DNA of 55,884 bases from a virus. Position 1 is the first letter of the stretch, and every line of letters starts with the position of its first letter. This document shows, piece after piece, positions 37,174-46,926 of this stretch. Made by a program: the position numbers and the translations under genes. Below the pieces are notes generated by a model. It was given only the letters and a program-made list of their open reading frames with translations, did no database searches and was not told the DNA's origin. The stretch lies in IMG/VR virus record IMGVR_UViG_3300050821_008002, positions 1-55,884 of that record. One strand, given 5' to 3'.

Positions 37174-38240
37174 GCACACCCACGCCAGTAATCTTTGACG
37201 ATGGATCGAAAGCGCTGGTCCCCCCAGGGAAGCTGTCGGACGCGCTGAAAGACGGGGGCAAGGTCGCGCAGGCGATGCACTTCGATGATGGCTCGAAAGC
37301 CTACGTCACGCTCGACCGTGTGCACGATGCGATTCACGATGGCGGTCAACTGATGGGCATCGCGCCGCAACTTCCGGTTCCGGCCATGGAGAAGTCACCG
37401 TTGTCTCCTACCGAGCAAGTTGGCGCACATCTCGCCGGAAAGGTCGCGTCGATGGCGACTCACGCGGCGGACGCAGGCAAGGGCCTCGCCGATGATGTGT
37501 ATGACGTTTCCACGCCGAACATCGCGACGCAGCTCTATCGCCACGCGCAGGGACTTCCGAATACTCTCAACAAAATACCCCTGAAAGCGGTTACTGCTTT
37601 TTTCACGGCTGCCGGATTGCCCGAAAGCGAACTCGCGGAAGCCGCGCCCGCCGCGGAAGCCGCCTCGAAAGCGGCACCAGCAGCCGCAGACGCCGCTCCA
37701 GCGGCGGCCAAGGTGGCAGAAACAGCGGAAGCGAAGACGCCTTCCACCTCGGTGAATCTTGACGCCCCCCGCACCCTTTCCGGGGAAGCCGCGCTCCGCC
37801 AGGTGCTCACGGGCCAGGACACCGACAACCTGATGAAGATTGCGAAGTCGCGCGGCATCAACGTCACCCAGGAATCGCAACTCAGGTCCGGCATCGCCGG
37901 TCCGAAGCTGATCAATAAGATCATCGACGATTTCTCGGATGACGAACTCGACAACTTGCGCTCGACCTACATCGAGAACACGCGCATGGGAAAACATGAC
38001 TTCGGTGAGATCGGTCCGGAGGCGTGGAAGACGATGGGCTTGCAGACCTATTTCCCGGACGTGAAGATTCCACAGGCGCAACTGGATCGGGTCGCGAAGT
38101 CGATCGCGAAGAGTGGAGCGAACAGAGCGGTCAGTGCTACACCAGCGCCGGGAGATGATCTTTCGGGGATTTTGCAGGAATCGTTAAAACACGCGGTGGC
38201 TAAGAAGACCCTCGCGAACCTGGCGGGCGGCGCGCCATAG
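37170..38240 (+). CDS. internal/ejection protein 3 (356 aa)
   Basis: GTG start overlaps the previous stop. Two copies of a V-x-F-D-D-G-S-K-A motif are seen near residues 5 and 32, each opening a similar unit, so the N-terminus is a tandem duplication. An Ala-rich membrane-like helix lies at about 135-190. It stands where gp16 stands in P22. C-terminal 40 bases overlap a leftward gene. Confidence 0.6.
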   Translation: MSTPTPVIFDDGSKALVPPGKLSDALKDGGKVAQAMHFDDGSKAYVTLDRVHDAIHDGGQLMGIAPQLPVPAMEKSPLSPTEQVGAHLAGKVASMATHAADAGKGLADDVYDVSTPNIATQLYRHAQGLPNTLNKIPLKAVTAFFTAAGLPESELAEAAPAAEAASKAAPAAADAAPAAAKVAETAEAKTPSTSVNLDAPRTLSGEAALRQVLTGQDTDNLMKIAKSRGINVTQESQLRSGIAGPKLINKIIDDFSDDELDNLRSTYIENTRMGKHDFGEIGPEAWKTMGLQTYFPDVKIPQAQLDRVAKSIAKSGANRAVSATPAPGDDLSGILQESLKHAVAKKTLANLAGGAP

Positions 38241-38448
38241 CGTTGTTCATGTGCAGGTCGAATTCGGCATTCTCGTCGCCGGGATCGCGCTCGTGAATTT
38301 CCTGTTGAGTAAAGCCGTTTTCCCGTCGAGTCTGCGGGCGTGAGGTCCGTTTGAAGATTTTCGTCAGCAGGAAAATGCCGCCGAAGATGCAGCCGAGAGC
38401 GACGGCAAATACCAGTAAGTGATCCGGACCCAGTAGTCCATCGAACAT
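38200..38448 (-). CDS. leftward lone gene, single-span membrane protein (82 aa)
   Basis: ATG 38448 is preceded by TAAAGT with eight bases between. Residues 9-30 (HLLVFAVALGCIFGGIFLL) form one transmembrane span, followed by a basic and acidic cytoplasmic or periplasmic tail. It overlaps the end of the ejection gene by 41 bases. Membrane moron candidate, possibly superinfection exclusion. Confidence 0.6.
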   Translation of the reverse strand: MFDGLLGPDHLLVFAVALGCIFGGIFLLTKIFKRTSRPQTRRENGFTQQEIHERDPGDENAEFDLHMNNAMARRPPGSRGSS

Positions 38449-38456
38449 AGCCCCAC

Positions 38457-38462
38457 ACTTTA
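38457..38462 (-). promoter_or_regulatory. TANNNT box, leaderless pattern, for gene 38448
   Basis: Minus strand TAAAGT, eight bases, ATG. Confidence 0.45.
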
Positions 38463-38475
38463 CCACCTTTCCGCC

Positions 38476-39975
38476 ATGAAGCCCAAAACCTTAATTCACA
38501 GCCTCGTATTCGCCGCGGTACTCCTCGCCTGCGCTTGTCTCCCTTCGAGCGCCCAGACCGTCTCCCCCTTCATGGGCTTAGGGAACTACCAGGTCTTCGA
38601 TAACAATGGCGCCCTCTGCACTGCCTGCGTCGTTTACAGCTATCAGGCAGGAACCACCACTCAGCAGGCGACCTACACCGACTACACCGGCTCCTTTACG
38701 AATCCGGATCCCATTCCCTTCTCCAGTGGCGCACGAGTCGCAATCTGGCTGACCTCGACCGCCTCTTACAAATTCGTTCTCTGCCTGCAGAACGACGGGG
38801 CCGCATGCGCTCCTTCGGATGTCTTGTTCTCGATGGACCACGTTCCAGGCTGTGCCGGCTGCTCGACTGGTGGAAACACTTTCACGGGAACATTTATCTC
38901 AGGCACGCCGAACCCCGCGACCACCGGCATTCTTGAGCTTGCCACCACGGATTCCATCTGCTGGCGCAACACGGCGAACAATGCAAACTTGTGTATCTCG
39001 AAAGACGCGAGCGATGTGCTGACCTGGACGGGATCAACGATCAAGCTCCCGGAAACTTCCTGCACCGTCGGCGGCGCATCGCAGGACTATCTCTGTCCGA
39101 ACAGCGCCACGCACCACATGAGCCTCAACAATAACAACGGAGGCTATGGGTCGATTGCCACAGTGGCCACGCCTGGAGTTGCCGGGGATCTCGCAGGCTT
39201 CGCGGCGAACGGGATTGACCTACTGGATTCCGGCGCCACACCTCCCGCTTCGGCCGCAGTCACTTTCTCCACGACCCCCACCTTTACCGCGACGTCCCAG
39301 AATCAATTGTTCACGATGACGCTGACCGGGAATGTCAGCGGCTCAACCCTGGTGATGACGGGGCTTCCGACTCCCTCTCTCGTGGCATTCAAGTTGACGC
39401 AGGATGCGACCGGAGGCCGAACTTTTACCTGGCCGCCGAATGTCCTGGGCGCGGCCGTGCCGAGCCCGGTGGCGAATGCGGTGACTATGCAGCAGTTCGT
39501 CTGGGACGGAACGAATGCGCGCGCGCTCGTGGTATCGACAGCGGCATCCTTTAATGCCCCCCAGCGCGTCGTGCTCGGAACGAATGTCTCGATGACGGCG
39601 AACGTGAACACCACGATCATCACCGAAACCGTGACCTTCCCCTCGGCCGCCGGAACCTACCGCGCCGACATGCGCTACGGCCTCTATATCACGGCGGGAT
39701 CCAATGTCTGCGTCGCCGGCGTGGTGGATGCGACAAATTCGGTCAGCTATGCCGTCAGCGGCCAGAATGCGAACGGCAGCGGCGCGATTGCTCTGGCGGG
39801 CTCGGAACTTTCAAGCGCCACTTACGCGCCATCCGCGACGGTGACTTTCAACCTGCAGGCAGTCTGCAACAACGGCGCCGGCGGACTCAGTGGAGCAACC
39901 GTCTCAGCTCCCATCGTCGGATTGAGTCCGGCAGAGAGCAGCTACCTCGAAGTCACGCCGGTGCTGAGCAACTAG
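38476..39975 (+). CDS. large secreted beta-rich protein 1 (499 aa)
   Basis: Starts MKPKTLIHSLVFAAVLLACA and has A-Q-T just after: a Sec signal peptide with cleavage near residue 27. The N-terminal mature region has Y-Q-V-F-D-N-N-G-A-L-C-T-A-C-V-V-Y-S-Y-Q-A-G-T-T-type strands, which look like a carbohydrate-active or fibre N-terminal domain with a paired-Cys loop. The rest is Thr/Ser/Gly-rich. It takes the position of tail-fibre or spike genes, but the signal peptide argues for export. Confidence 0.7.
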   Translation: MKPKTLIHSLVFAAVLLACACLPSSAQTVSPFMGLGNYQVFDNNGALCTACVVYSYQAGTTTQQATYTDYTGSFTNPDPIPFSSGARVAIWLTSTASYKFVLCLQNDGAACAPSDVLFSMDHVPGCAGCSTGGNTFTGTFISGTPNPATTGILELATTDSICWRNTANNANLCISKDASDVLTWTGSTIKLPETSCTVGGASQDYLCPNSATHHMSLNNNNGGYGSIATVATPGVAGDLAGFAANGIDLLDSGATPPASAAVTFSTTPTFTATSQNQLFTMTLTGNVSGSTLVMTGLPTPSLVAFKLTQDATGGRTFTWPPNVLGAAVPSPVANAVTMQQFVWDGTNARALVVSTAASFNAPQRVVLGTNVSMTANVNTTIITETVTFPSAAGTYRADMRYGLYITAGSNVCVAGVVDATNSVSYAVSGQNANGSGAIALAGSELSSATYAPSATVTFNLQAVCNNGAGGLSGATVSAPIVGLSPAESSYLEVTPVLSN

Positions 39976-39988
39976 GAATTTGATTCCC

Positions 39989-41560
39989 ATGAAACGACTT
40001 GCCCTCTTTTTTGCGCTTCTCTTTTCCCCGCTACTTCTCGCGCCGGCAGCCCTGTTCGCACAGGGTGTCTTCATCCCTCCGCAGACGGCCTTCAAGAATA
40101 TCAATGGCATCGTGATGCCGATCGCAAATGCAACCATCACCGTCTGCGCGGCGAATGCCGGCGGAATTCCCTGCACGCCAGTCCTGACCAACACCATCTA
40201 CAAAGACGGCGCTTTAACGCAGCATCTCTCAAACCCATTCACCAGCGACGCAAACGGCAATTACCAATTCGCAGTCGCGGCAACCGCTGCGACCTATACG
40301 GTGACGGTCACCTCTCCCGGTTATGGGGGATCGTCGTACCAAGTCTCCGTGGCAACAGGAGGCGGCTCTGGAATCTCAGACTTCTTCGGCAATACCCCCG
40401 GCCCAACGCTTTCTTCCCTCGTTGACCCAACGACGATAGTAGATTTGGCGGGTAATAACATCGCGTTCTCGGGTCCAGGCGTTGGGAAAGGGTTGTCTTG
40501 GCTAGACTCCTCAGGTGACGGTTGCTCTGGTTCGGATGGCAACTTGAACTGCCAAGACGCCAATGGGGATTTTTTCAGCGCGTCCGACGGGGTAGTTAAA
40601 GTGGGAGCGGTAAGTGGGCCACTTTTTGAGATTTTGGGAGATTCGTACTCAATCAATGACGGCACCGCGACTACGATCAGCAGCACCGGTGGGGCGTTAA
40701 CTTTCGCTAATCATGTAACACTCACGGGATGCGCGGGTGGGACATATGTCAAAGCAGACGGCTCTGGGTGCGGAATACCAGGGAACGGCCTGCCCTCCTC
40801 TCCGCAGACTGGCGATACCATCGCCTACAACGCTTACGGCTCCTCGACATGGAACGCGGTGCTCGGCGGACCGCGGCAATTCGCAACGATTTTTCAATCC
40901 ATCGATAATGGGGCCCCGACTGCCTATGGAGTTATCAGTGGCGTCAACCATTCTGGCAATATTGCCAATGTGTTTGCTAGCGCCACGGATGGGGCCGGAC
41001 AGACTTTTTCCGCGGCCGCAACGGCCTCGACCAGTACGGTGATCGGCGAAGACGCAGGAGAAGGGGCGAATTATACCCAGTTCGGCTTTGGCAGTTTTTA
41101 CCGCTGGTCCAACAGATTCGCCGCGGGCAACACGACGAATGTCCGCTACTGGATGGGGCTGACGAATTACAACACCGCACTCACGGGCTGCGCGGCTCAG
41201 TCCGTTCGCGGCAACACCTGCTTTGCGGCGGATTATCCCAGCACCTTCAGCATCGCCTTCCGATTCTCCGCCGGCACGGACACGCACTGGCAAGCGGTCA
41301 CGCAGACTCAGACTGCCCAAACCGTCGTGGATACCGGCGTTGCGATCGACACCAATTCGCATCTTTTTGAATTCACCAACTCGGGCAGCGCAGTGAATTA
41401 CTTCATCGACGGGACCCTGGTCGCGACGATCACCACGAACATTCCCTCTTCGGTGGGATCGGCCGGCTACACCCCGGCGATGTTCTGGGTTGGTGATAAC
41501 AAGAACACCGCGACCGCCATTTCCGCGAACGAATACTGGATGACGATGACCCTGAAGTAG
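39989..41560 (+). CDS. large secreted protein with C-terminal lectin-like domain (523 aa)
   Basis: I choose ATG 39989 (a TTG three codons upstream is possible). Signal peptide: MKRLALFFALLFSPLLLAPA with A-L-F-A-Q cleavage. An N-terminal domain resembles that of its neighbour (Y-K-D-G-A-L-T-Q-H-L-S-N-P-F-T). The C-terminal about 180 residues have beta strands like a concanavalin-type domain (A-F-R-F-S-A-G, W-M-T-M-T-L-K). The first half may anchor, the second bind sugars. Acts outside the cell. Confidence 0.7.
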   Translation: MKRLALFFALLFSPLLLAPAALFAQGVFIPPQTAFKNINGIVMPIANATITVCAANAGGIPCTPVLTNTIYKDGALTQHLSNPFTSDANGNYQFAVAATAATYTVTVTSPGYGGSSYQVSVATGGGSGISDFFGNTPGPTLSSLVDPTTIVDLAGNNIAFSGPGVGKGLSWLDSSGDGCSGSDGNLNCQDANGDFFSASDGVVKVGAVSGPLFEILGDSYSINDGTATTISSTGGALTFANHVTLTGCAGGTYVKADGSGCGIPGNGLPSSPQTGDTIAYNAYGSSTWNAVLGGPRQFATIFQSIDNGAPTAYGVISGVNHSGNIANVFASATDGAGQTFSAAATASTSTVIGEDAGEGANYTQFGFGSFYRWSNRFAAGNTTNVRYWMGLTNYNTALTGCAAQSVRGNTCFAADYPSTFSIAFRFSAGTDTHWQAVTQTQTAQTVVDTGVAIDTNSHLFEFTNSGSAVNYFIDGTLVATITTNIPSSVGSAGYTPAMFWVGDNKNTATAISANEYWMTMTLK

Positions 41561-41670
41561 CTTCCCCGGCGAATCCCGTCCGCCCTGCACGTCCTAAAAG
41601 CCTCTCGATTTCAGAAACTCGCAATCCCAAAACTCTCCATTTCCACAACTCAGACATGAAAGGAACTCTC

Positions 41671-44600
41671 ATGTACTTACGGCGATTCCTATTGCTGCTC
41701 TTCGCCTGCTGCGCGGTCGGTCCGCCGGCGCTGATGAGCCAAGCGAGCGGCACCATCACCACAACCTCCACCTCGACCAACTGCCCCGGCATCGACGCTT
41801 CGAGAATGGCTACCGTTGCCATTCAGGTGACCGGCACCTGGACGGGCACATTGACGCCGGGAATTTCGGTCGCGGGACAGCCCGCCCAACCGATCCAGGT
41901 CACGCCCGCCAATTCCCAGACGCCGCAGACCACGATCACCGCGAATAATGTCTACTATGCCGCGGGGGGAGGCATCATTTCCGTCTGCGGACCGACGTCG
42001 AGCGGGACGGCGAACATTTACTTTCAGCCGGTGCCTGGAACCGCGCGCGGTGCACCTGGCGGTGGGAGCGGGGGCGGATTTACCGCCGCCCTCGACCTCA
42101 CGGGTACGCCCAGTTCCCAGAAAGTCGTCGGCCTGCACTTCAGCACCAACGCTTTCAGTCTCTGTTCCACCGACCCCACGGCGGGACAATTCCTTTTTGC
42201 CTCCTCGAGCAGCGCGATCTGCCCGAACAGCCTGCTCATCGACAGCGGCACTGTGTTCAGCTACGCCGGAACCGGAGGCATCACCGCACCCGTCCTGGGC
42301 GCCACCGGCTCCGGAGCTGGCCTTAACTACTTCACCCAGGGCGCGGATAACAGCGCCTCCTGTCCAGCCAATTCCGACTGCGAAGAAGCTCCGGCTTCGA
42401 TCAGCACTTCGTTTACGCGAGTCAGGGAATCGGCGGGACCGTCGGTAACTTCGGTGGAGCAATATGCCCCGCTGTCGGGCGGGAAGACGGCGAAAAGTTT
42501 CGTGAACACGCTGGGCGCGGGGAATTTTCTGGCGTGCGGCCCCGGCCCCTGGATCGATGTCACCTGCTATGGAGCGAAGGGGGACGGGCTCTACAACAAC
42601 ACGGGCGGCACCTCCACCACCAGTGGAACCACGACGGTGACCACCTCATCGGGAGCCACGCTCTTCGCCGCGACCGATTGCAGTGGCGGATCGGGCTGCA
42701 CGGGGACCGTGAACAAGTTAATCGCTTTTCCCGCAGGCGGCCTGGCAACTCCCACGCTCGGGACAGTATCGACGGCGGCCGGTTCCTTGACGCTGCCTCA
42801 TGCCTGCTTCTTTATCACGGCGATTCAGGACAATGCCACGCTGCCGATCACGAGCGGCGCGCCCAGCATCAACGGCGAGTCGTTGCCAACCGCAGAAAGC
42901 TGCACGGCGCTGACCGCGCAAAATCTCACCATGACCGCGCCCACCCTGCCGACCAATGCAACCGGCTATCGGGTGTACTTCGCGGATGAAGCCAGCGCCA
43001 CAGTGGGGCACGTGACTAGCGGAATGGTAGAAGTCAGTCAGATCATCCCCGGAACCGCCTACGCCGGATGTACACAGACCGCCAATAGCAGCCGGAATGT
43101 TCGGGACGGCGCCTGCGATCCCGGCTCGACGCTAACCATCAGCGCTTACACCTACATCGGTTTCCTGCCGCCCCAAAAAGCGGGATGGTTGAGCACGATT
43201 GCGAGTTTTGTGAGCACAACATCGGTCACCATTACCGATGCAATCCCCTCTGACATTGGAGGCCACACGACGGAAGTGGCTTGGGGGACCGCCAACGACG
43301 CGGCATACGCGAGCGCGCTAGCGGCGTGCCCCAACAATGCCGGCATCGCCATCCTGAAGGGAAACGGGTGCACGCTCTTTTTCCCGCCGGTCGGAACGCA
43401 AGCGAGTCCAGCAACTTTCACGGGCCGCTATGCGAGCCAGAACGGAATCACGGTGCTGCAGGATGGCGTCATCCTAAAGACGCCCGGCTCGGTCGACGCG
43501 CTGCCAAATTCCGGCAACTCCACGCTATACAACAACTGGGGAACGACTTCGCTCTGGGTCATGGGCAGGAGTTATGGGCTGCAGTGGGGAAGCTCCGCTG
43601 CCAGCTACCAGGGGGGCGGGACGGAGCAAGCCAACATCGAAGACATGAGCGGAGTTGGTTACGGGGCACTGTTCGTGACCGCGCCCGCGGGAGGCGCGAC
43701 CAGCGACCACCTACAGTTCCGCAGGCTCTATGGCACAAACTTTTTCTCCGGGACCTGCATCACGCTCGGCAACGTGCAGATTCTAGAGTTCGACCATTTT
43801 GGCTGCCTCTCCGAAGCCGGAATCATGGGGGAGGACTTCGTCAGCAACAACCAATTTAGTAATGGGGACCTGGTGGGCGCGATCAACAGCTACACCGGCG
43901 CGGGCTGGGGCGTGCTGCTCGAATCGAACCCCGCGACTACGCAAATCACTGGCGGTAACCAGTTTCACGACATGAAGATTCGGGATTTCTATCAAGGCCA
44001 TTACCGCCTGAAAAACGCCCAAACCACGCAGGTGTTCGAGTCAAAAGATGAAAACATCGCCATGAGCGGGGGCGCCAGTTGCTCCGGGGGCACGGCCTGC
44101 TACGGAACCATGATCCAGATGGATGACGTGACGAACTCTGGCCGATCTTTCCTGAACCAGTTCGTAGGGGGAACCTGGGCACGCGCTGTCAGCTTCTTCA
44201 ATATTGGCGTTAACTCCTTCAATAACACAATCCTCGAAACCGGAGCGGAGATCATCTCTGGCACGGTCTGCACCGACAATGGAACGAACGACGACATCCT
44301 CGTGGGTGGAAGCCTCAGCGTCAACTGCGTCAACAAATTTAACGGTTCGCTCTCGACCCTGCCGGGAACGCAGCGCCTCGTCGCCGATAGTTCTCCGATC
44401 ACAGCTACCACCGCAGGGACGGCGGTCGCAATATTTACGTTCGGGAGTTTTGCCGCAAACGCAGCCTACAGCTTCCATTGTTCGGGCACGACCACGCAAG
44501 CGACAGCAGGAGCTGGCATTGGGATCGCCTTCAAGGCCAACGCGACCGCCCCGACGAACATGGAAGCGCATGCGCTGGTCAACACCTCGGCCACGGCCAT

Positions 44601-44817
44601 CAATGGGCAATCGAGCGGCAACGTCACTTCGACCACCATCACCGCGATTTACACCGGAGTGACCGGCACGGTGACGACGCAGCTTCCTTGGTACGTGGAC
44701 GGTTCCATTGAAACCGGATCGACCGCACCGACCGCGCTGACGATTAACTTCTTCTCCATCAGTTCGTCGGATGCAGTCACCGTGAAGCGGGATAGCTTCT
44801 GCACCATCGGCCTGTGA
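41671..44817 (+). CDS. secreted beta-helix spike-like protein (1048 aa)
   Basis: ATG 41671 has GAAAGGA six bases upstream; a start at 41656 would add five residues and lacks a ribosome-binding site. Signal peptide: MYLRRFLLLLFACCAVG. Near residue 290 the segment W-I-D-V-T-C-Y-G-A-K-G-D-G is the entry motif of pectate-lyase-type beta-helices in tailspikes and depolymerases (usually V-x-D-Y-G-A-K-G-D-G). The helix runs to about residue 900 and ends in a strand-rich cap. It probably degrades or binds extracellular polysaccharide. Confidence 0.75.
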   Translation: MYLRRFLLLLFACCAVGPPALMSQASGTITTTSTSTNCPGIDASRMATVAIQVTGTWTGTLTPGISVAGQPAQPIQVTPANSQTPQTTITANNVYYAAGGGIISVCGPTSSGTANIYFQPVPGTARGAPGGGSGGGFTAALDLTGTPSSQKVVGLHFSTNAFSLCSTDPTAGQFLFASSSSAICPNSLLIDSGTVFSYAGTGGITAPVLGATGSGAGLNYFTQGADNSASCPANSDCEEAPASISTSFTRVRESAGPSVTSVEQYAPLSGGKTAKSFVNTLGAGNFLACGPGPWIDVTCYGAKGDGLYNNTGGTSTTSGTTTVTTSSGATLFAATDCSGGSGCTGTVNKLIAFPAGGLATPTLGTVSTAAGSLTLPHACFFITAIQDNATLPITSGAPSINGESLPTAESCTALTAQNLTMTAPTLPTNATGYRVYFADEASATVGHVTSGMVEVSQIIPGTAYAGCTQTANSSRNVRDGACDPGSTLTISAYTYIGFLPPQKAGWLSTIASFVSTTSVTITDAIPSDIGGHTTEVAWGTANDAAYASALAACPNNAGIAILKGNGCTLFFPPVGTQASPATFTGRYASQNGITVLQDGVILKTPGSVDALPNSGNSTLYNNWGTTSLWVMGRSYGLQWGSSAASYQGGGTEQANIEDMSGVGYGALFVTAPAGGATSDHLQFRRLYGTNFFSGTCITLGNVQILEFDHFGCLSEAGIMGEDFVSNNQFSNGDLVGAINSYTGAGWGVLLESNPATTQITGGNQFHDMKIRDFYQGHYRLKNAQTTQVFESKDENIAMSGGASCSGGTACYGTMIQMDDVTNSGRSFLNQFVGGTWARAVSFFNIGVNSFNNTILETGAEIISGTVCTDNGTNDDILVGGSLSVNCVNKFNGSLSTLPGTQRLVADSSPITATTAGTAVAIFTFGSFAANAAYSFHCSGTTTQATAGAGIGIAFKANATAPTNMEAHALVNTSATAINGQSSGNVTSTTITAIYTGVTGTVTTQLPWYVDGSIETGSTAPTALTINFFSISSSDAVTVKRDSFCTIGL

Positions 44818-46907
44818 AGCGATTGCCTTTTCAGATGCGCTGGGTTTGGACCATTCCGTTGCTGTGCTCGATGGCCTTTTGTTCGCTGGCCTTTGGGACG
44901 ACGCGCTACGTTGCCGCGAGTGCTGGAACCTTCAGTGGAGGGGCCAGCGTCATCACCGGCTCAGTTGCCAACCTAACATTCTCGGCGGCAGAAACGGTAA
45001 CGCAAGCCACGTCGGGCGCGACTGCGACGTTTTCCAGCATCACCGTGGGCGGATCGGTTCCGGGTTCGATGATCGTGACCAGCGTGTCGGGAACTCCGGA
45101 CAGCTCTCACGTCTGGACTGGCGGCACAAGCGGCGCGACGTTCACGCCAACAGCCACTCCTCTCTCCCGTTGCAATGGGCAGACCGCGATCACGGTTGCC
45201 ACTTGGAACTCCGTTAATGCCAGCGGCGATCAAGGAATTCTTTGTGGCACCGTCTCAGCCCCCGCAGGTTCGACCAATTACATTCAGTTCAACGCCAGCG
45301 GCACGTCGGGTGCGCCCACTCAAATCGTCTTCGACGCCGGAGCGGTTCTAACGGCGACCTACTGGTCAGGAGCGGCCATCCTGATCGGCCATAACAACTA
45401 CATCACGATCAACGGAGGACCGAACGGCACAATTCAGGCGACGGCAAACGGGACGGGACTCGCCAACCAGCAGGACAACGGCATCGGCGTGGACTGCGGG
45501 TCGGTGAACCCGTGCTCAAACATCATTGTCGAGTATCTGACGGTTGCGAATCTATACGTCCATTCCTGCACGACGGTCATCGCGAGCTGCACCGACGAGG
45601 GCGGCGGGAACGTGGAAGGCATCCGCATCTTCGGAGGCTCGAACGACACCGTGACCGGGAACACGGTTCACGACACGCATTGGGGCATCACGATGCTCTA
45701 TGGCAGCTTGGCCGCGAACTCCACGAACCTGCTGGTGTACGGCAATACCGTCTCGAACAATGACCACGGAGTCATCTTCGGGGATCAGGGTGCGAATTCG
45801 ACCGCGACAGGCAGCAACTGCTCGAACGCGATTTACGATAACGACATAAGCAATTTCCAGCCCTGGGACGATGCCGGGGACGACTTTCACCACGACGGCG
45901 TCCACGCCTGGGCGAACAATGCTCCCGGCTCGAACTACTACGTCTGTGTGTACTCCAACTCCCTGCACGGCGATGGCGGCTACAACTTCAATTCGTTCAT
46001 TTTCATGGAATCGGCATCGCAAAGTTCGGCGGTGTTCAACAACATCCTGAACCTAACAGCGAATGGGCAGCACGGTAGCAGCCAATGCACGGGAACCGGC
46101 ATCCTTGGCCCCGCAACCGGCTCGGGCACAAACGGGATCAGTCTCGGCGTTTATAACAACACGGTCCAGGGGTGGAGCACGAGCGACTGCGAAGCCATCG
46201 GAATTCAAGAACAGACCAGCCCGACGATCGAAAACAATATCGCGCTCACGGCGAACGCCGCCACCTATGTTGCCAGCAACTCGGGAACCGTCGCATGGGA
46301 TTACAACACCTATTTCAACATCGGCAGCGGGGCGTGGCACTTCACCACTTTTTCTGCTTGGCAGACGGCGGGAAACGACGTGCACGGACAAAATGCGAAC
46401 CCTAACCTGACTGCCAGTTTCACGCTGAATAGCGGTTCTCCGGCGATCGGAGCGGCAACTAATTTAACTTCTCTCGGGATCACGGCCCTCGACTCTGGCG
46501 CACCTCAGACTTTTGGCGCGAGCGGATCATGTGGAACGGGGTGTCTGGCGCGGCCTTCGACGGGAGCGTGGGACGCGGGCGCTTATCCATTCTCCAGCGC
46601 TAACACCTACACCATCGCCATCTCCTCGATCGTCGGCCACGGCACCGTAACCAGCTCGGATTCAGTCCTCAACTGCACCACAGGCACCACAGGCACCTGC
46701 AGCGATCCCGGCGCCAGCGGCACCGTAACCCTGACATTTACCCCGGCAGGCGGATATTCGCTGTCCTCGGTGACCGGCTGCACGCTGTCGGGAAATACCT
46801 GCTCCCTGACTGCGGCGGCGACCATCACGGCGACATTCACGGCAAACGGTGCTGCCGGCGGCCTGTTGGGAAAATCGGGCATGCTCGGGCAGGCGGGAGT
46901 GAAGTAA
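44814..46907 (+). CDS. secreted right-handed beta-helix protein (697 aa)
   Basis: GTG overlaps the previous stop (GTGA). A Sec signal peptide follows MKRLPFQM (W-V-W-T-I-P-L-L-C-S-M-A-F-C-S-L-A-F-G). Residues about 190-500 have repeated N-x-V-x-x-N and H-x-G-I units (V-H-D-T-H-W-G-I, V-S-N-N-D-H-G-V, I-S-N-F-Q) of a parallel beta-helix like pectate lyase. The last about 90 residues hold a V-T-S-S-D-x(n)-C...G-G-Y-S-L bacterial repeat, seen in secreted cell-wall proteins. Candidate capsule depolymerase. Confidence 0.75.
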   Translation: MKRLPFQMRWVWTIPLLCSMAFCSLAFGTTRYVAASAGTFSGGASVITGSVANLTFSAAETVTQATSGATATFSSITVGGSVPGSMIVTSVSGTPDSSHVWTGGTSGATFTPTATPLSRCNGQTAITVATWNSVNASGDQGILCGTVSAPAGSTNYIQFNASGTSGAPTQIVFDAGAVLTATYWSGAAILIGHNNYITINGGPNGTIQATANGTGLANQQDNGIGVDCGSVNPCSNIIVEYLTVANLYVHSCTTVIASCTDEGGGNVEGIRIFGGSNDTVTGNTVHDTHWGITMLYGSLAANSTNLLVYGNTVSNNDHGVIFGDQGANSTATGSNCSNAIYDNDISNFQPWDDAGDDFHHDGVHAWANNAPGSNYYVCVYSNSLHGDGGYNFNSFIFMESASQSSAVFNNILNLTANGQHGSSQCTGTGILGPATGSGTNGISLGVYNNTVQGWSTSDCEAIGIQEQTSPTIENNIALTANAATYVASNSGTVAWDYNTYFNIGSGAWHFTTFSAWQTAGNDVHGQNANPNLTASFTLNSGSPAIGAATNLTSLGITALDSGAPQTFGASGSCGTGCLARPSTGAWDAGAYPFSSANTYTIAISSIVGHGTVTSSDSVLNCTTGTTGTCSDPGASGTVTLTFTPAGGYSLSSVTGCTLSGNTCSLTAAATITATFTANGAAGGLLGKSGMLGQAGVK

Positions 46908-46926
46908 GCCCTGATTCGATAACGCC

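Noticed and set aside
40697-41590. 297-residue leftward frame opposite the secreted lectin-like gene
   Set aside because: Arg/Gly-rich shadow, no promoter or ribosome-binding site.
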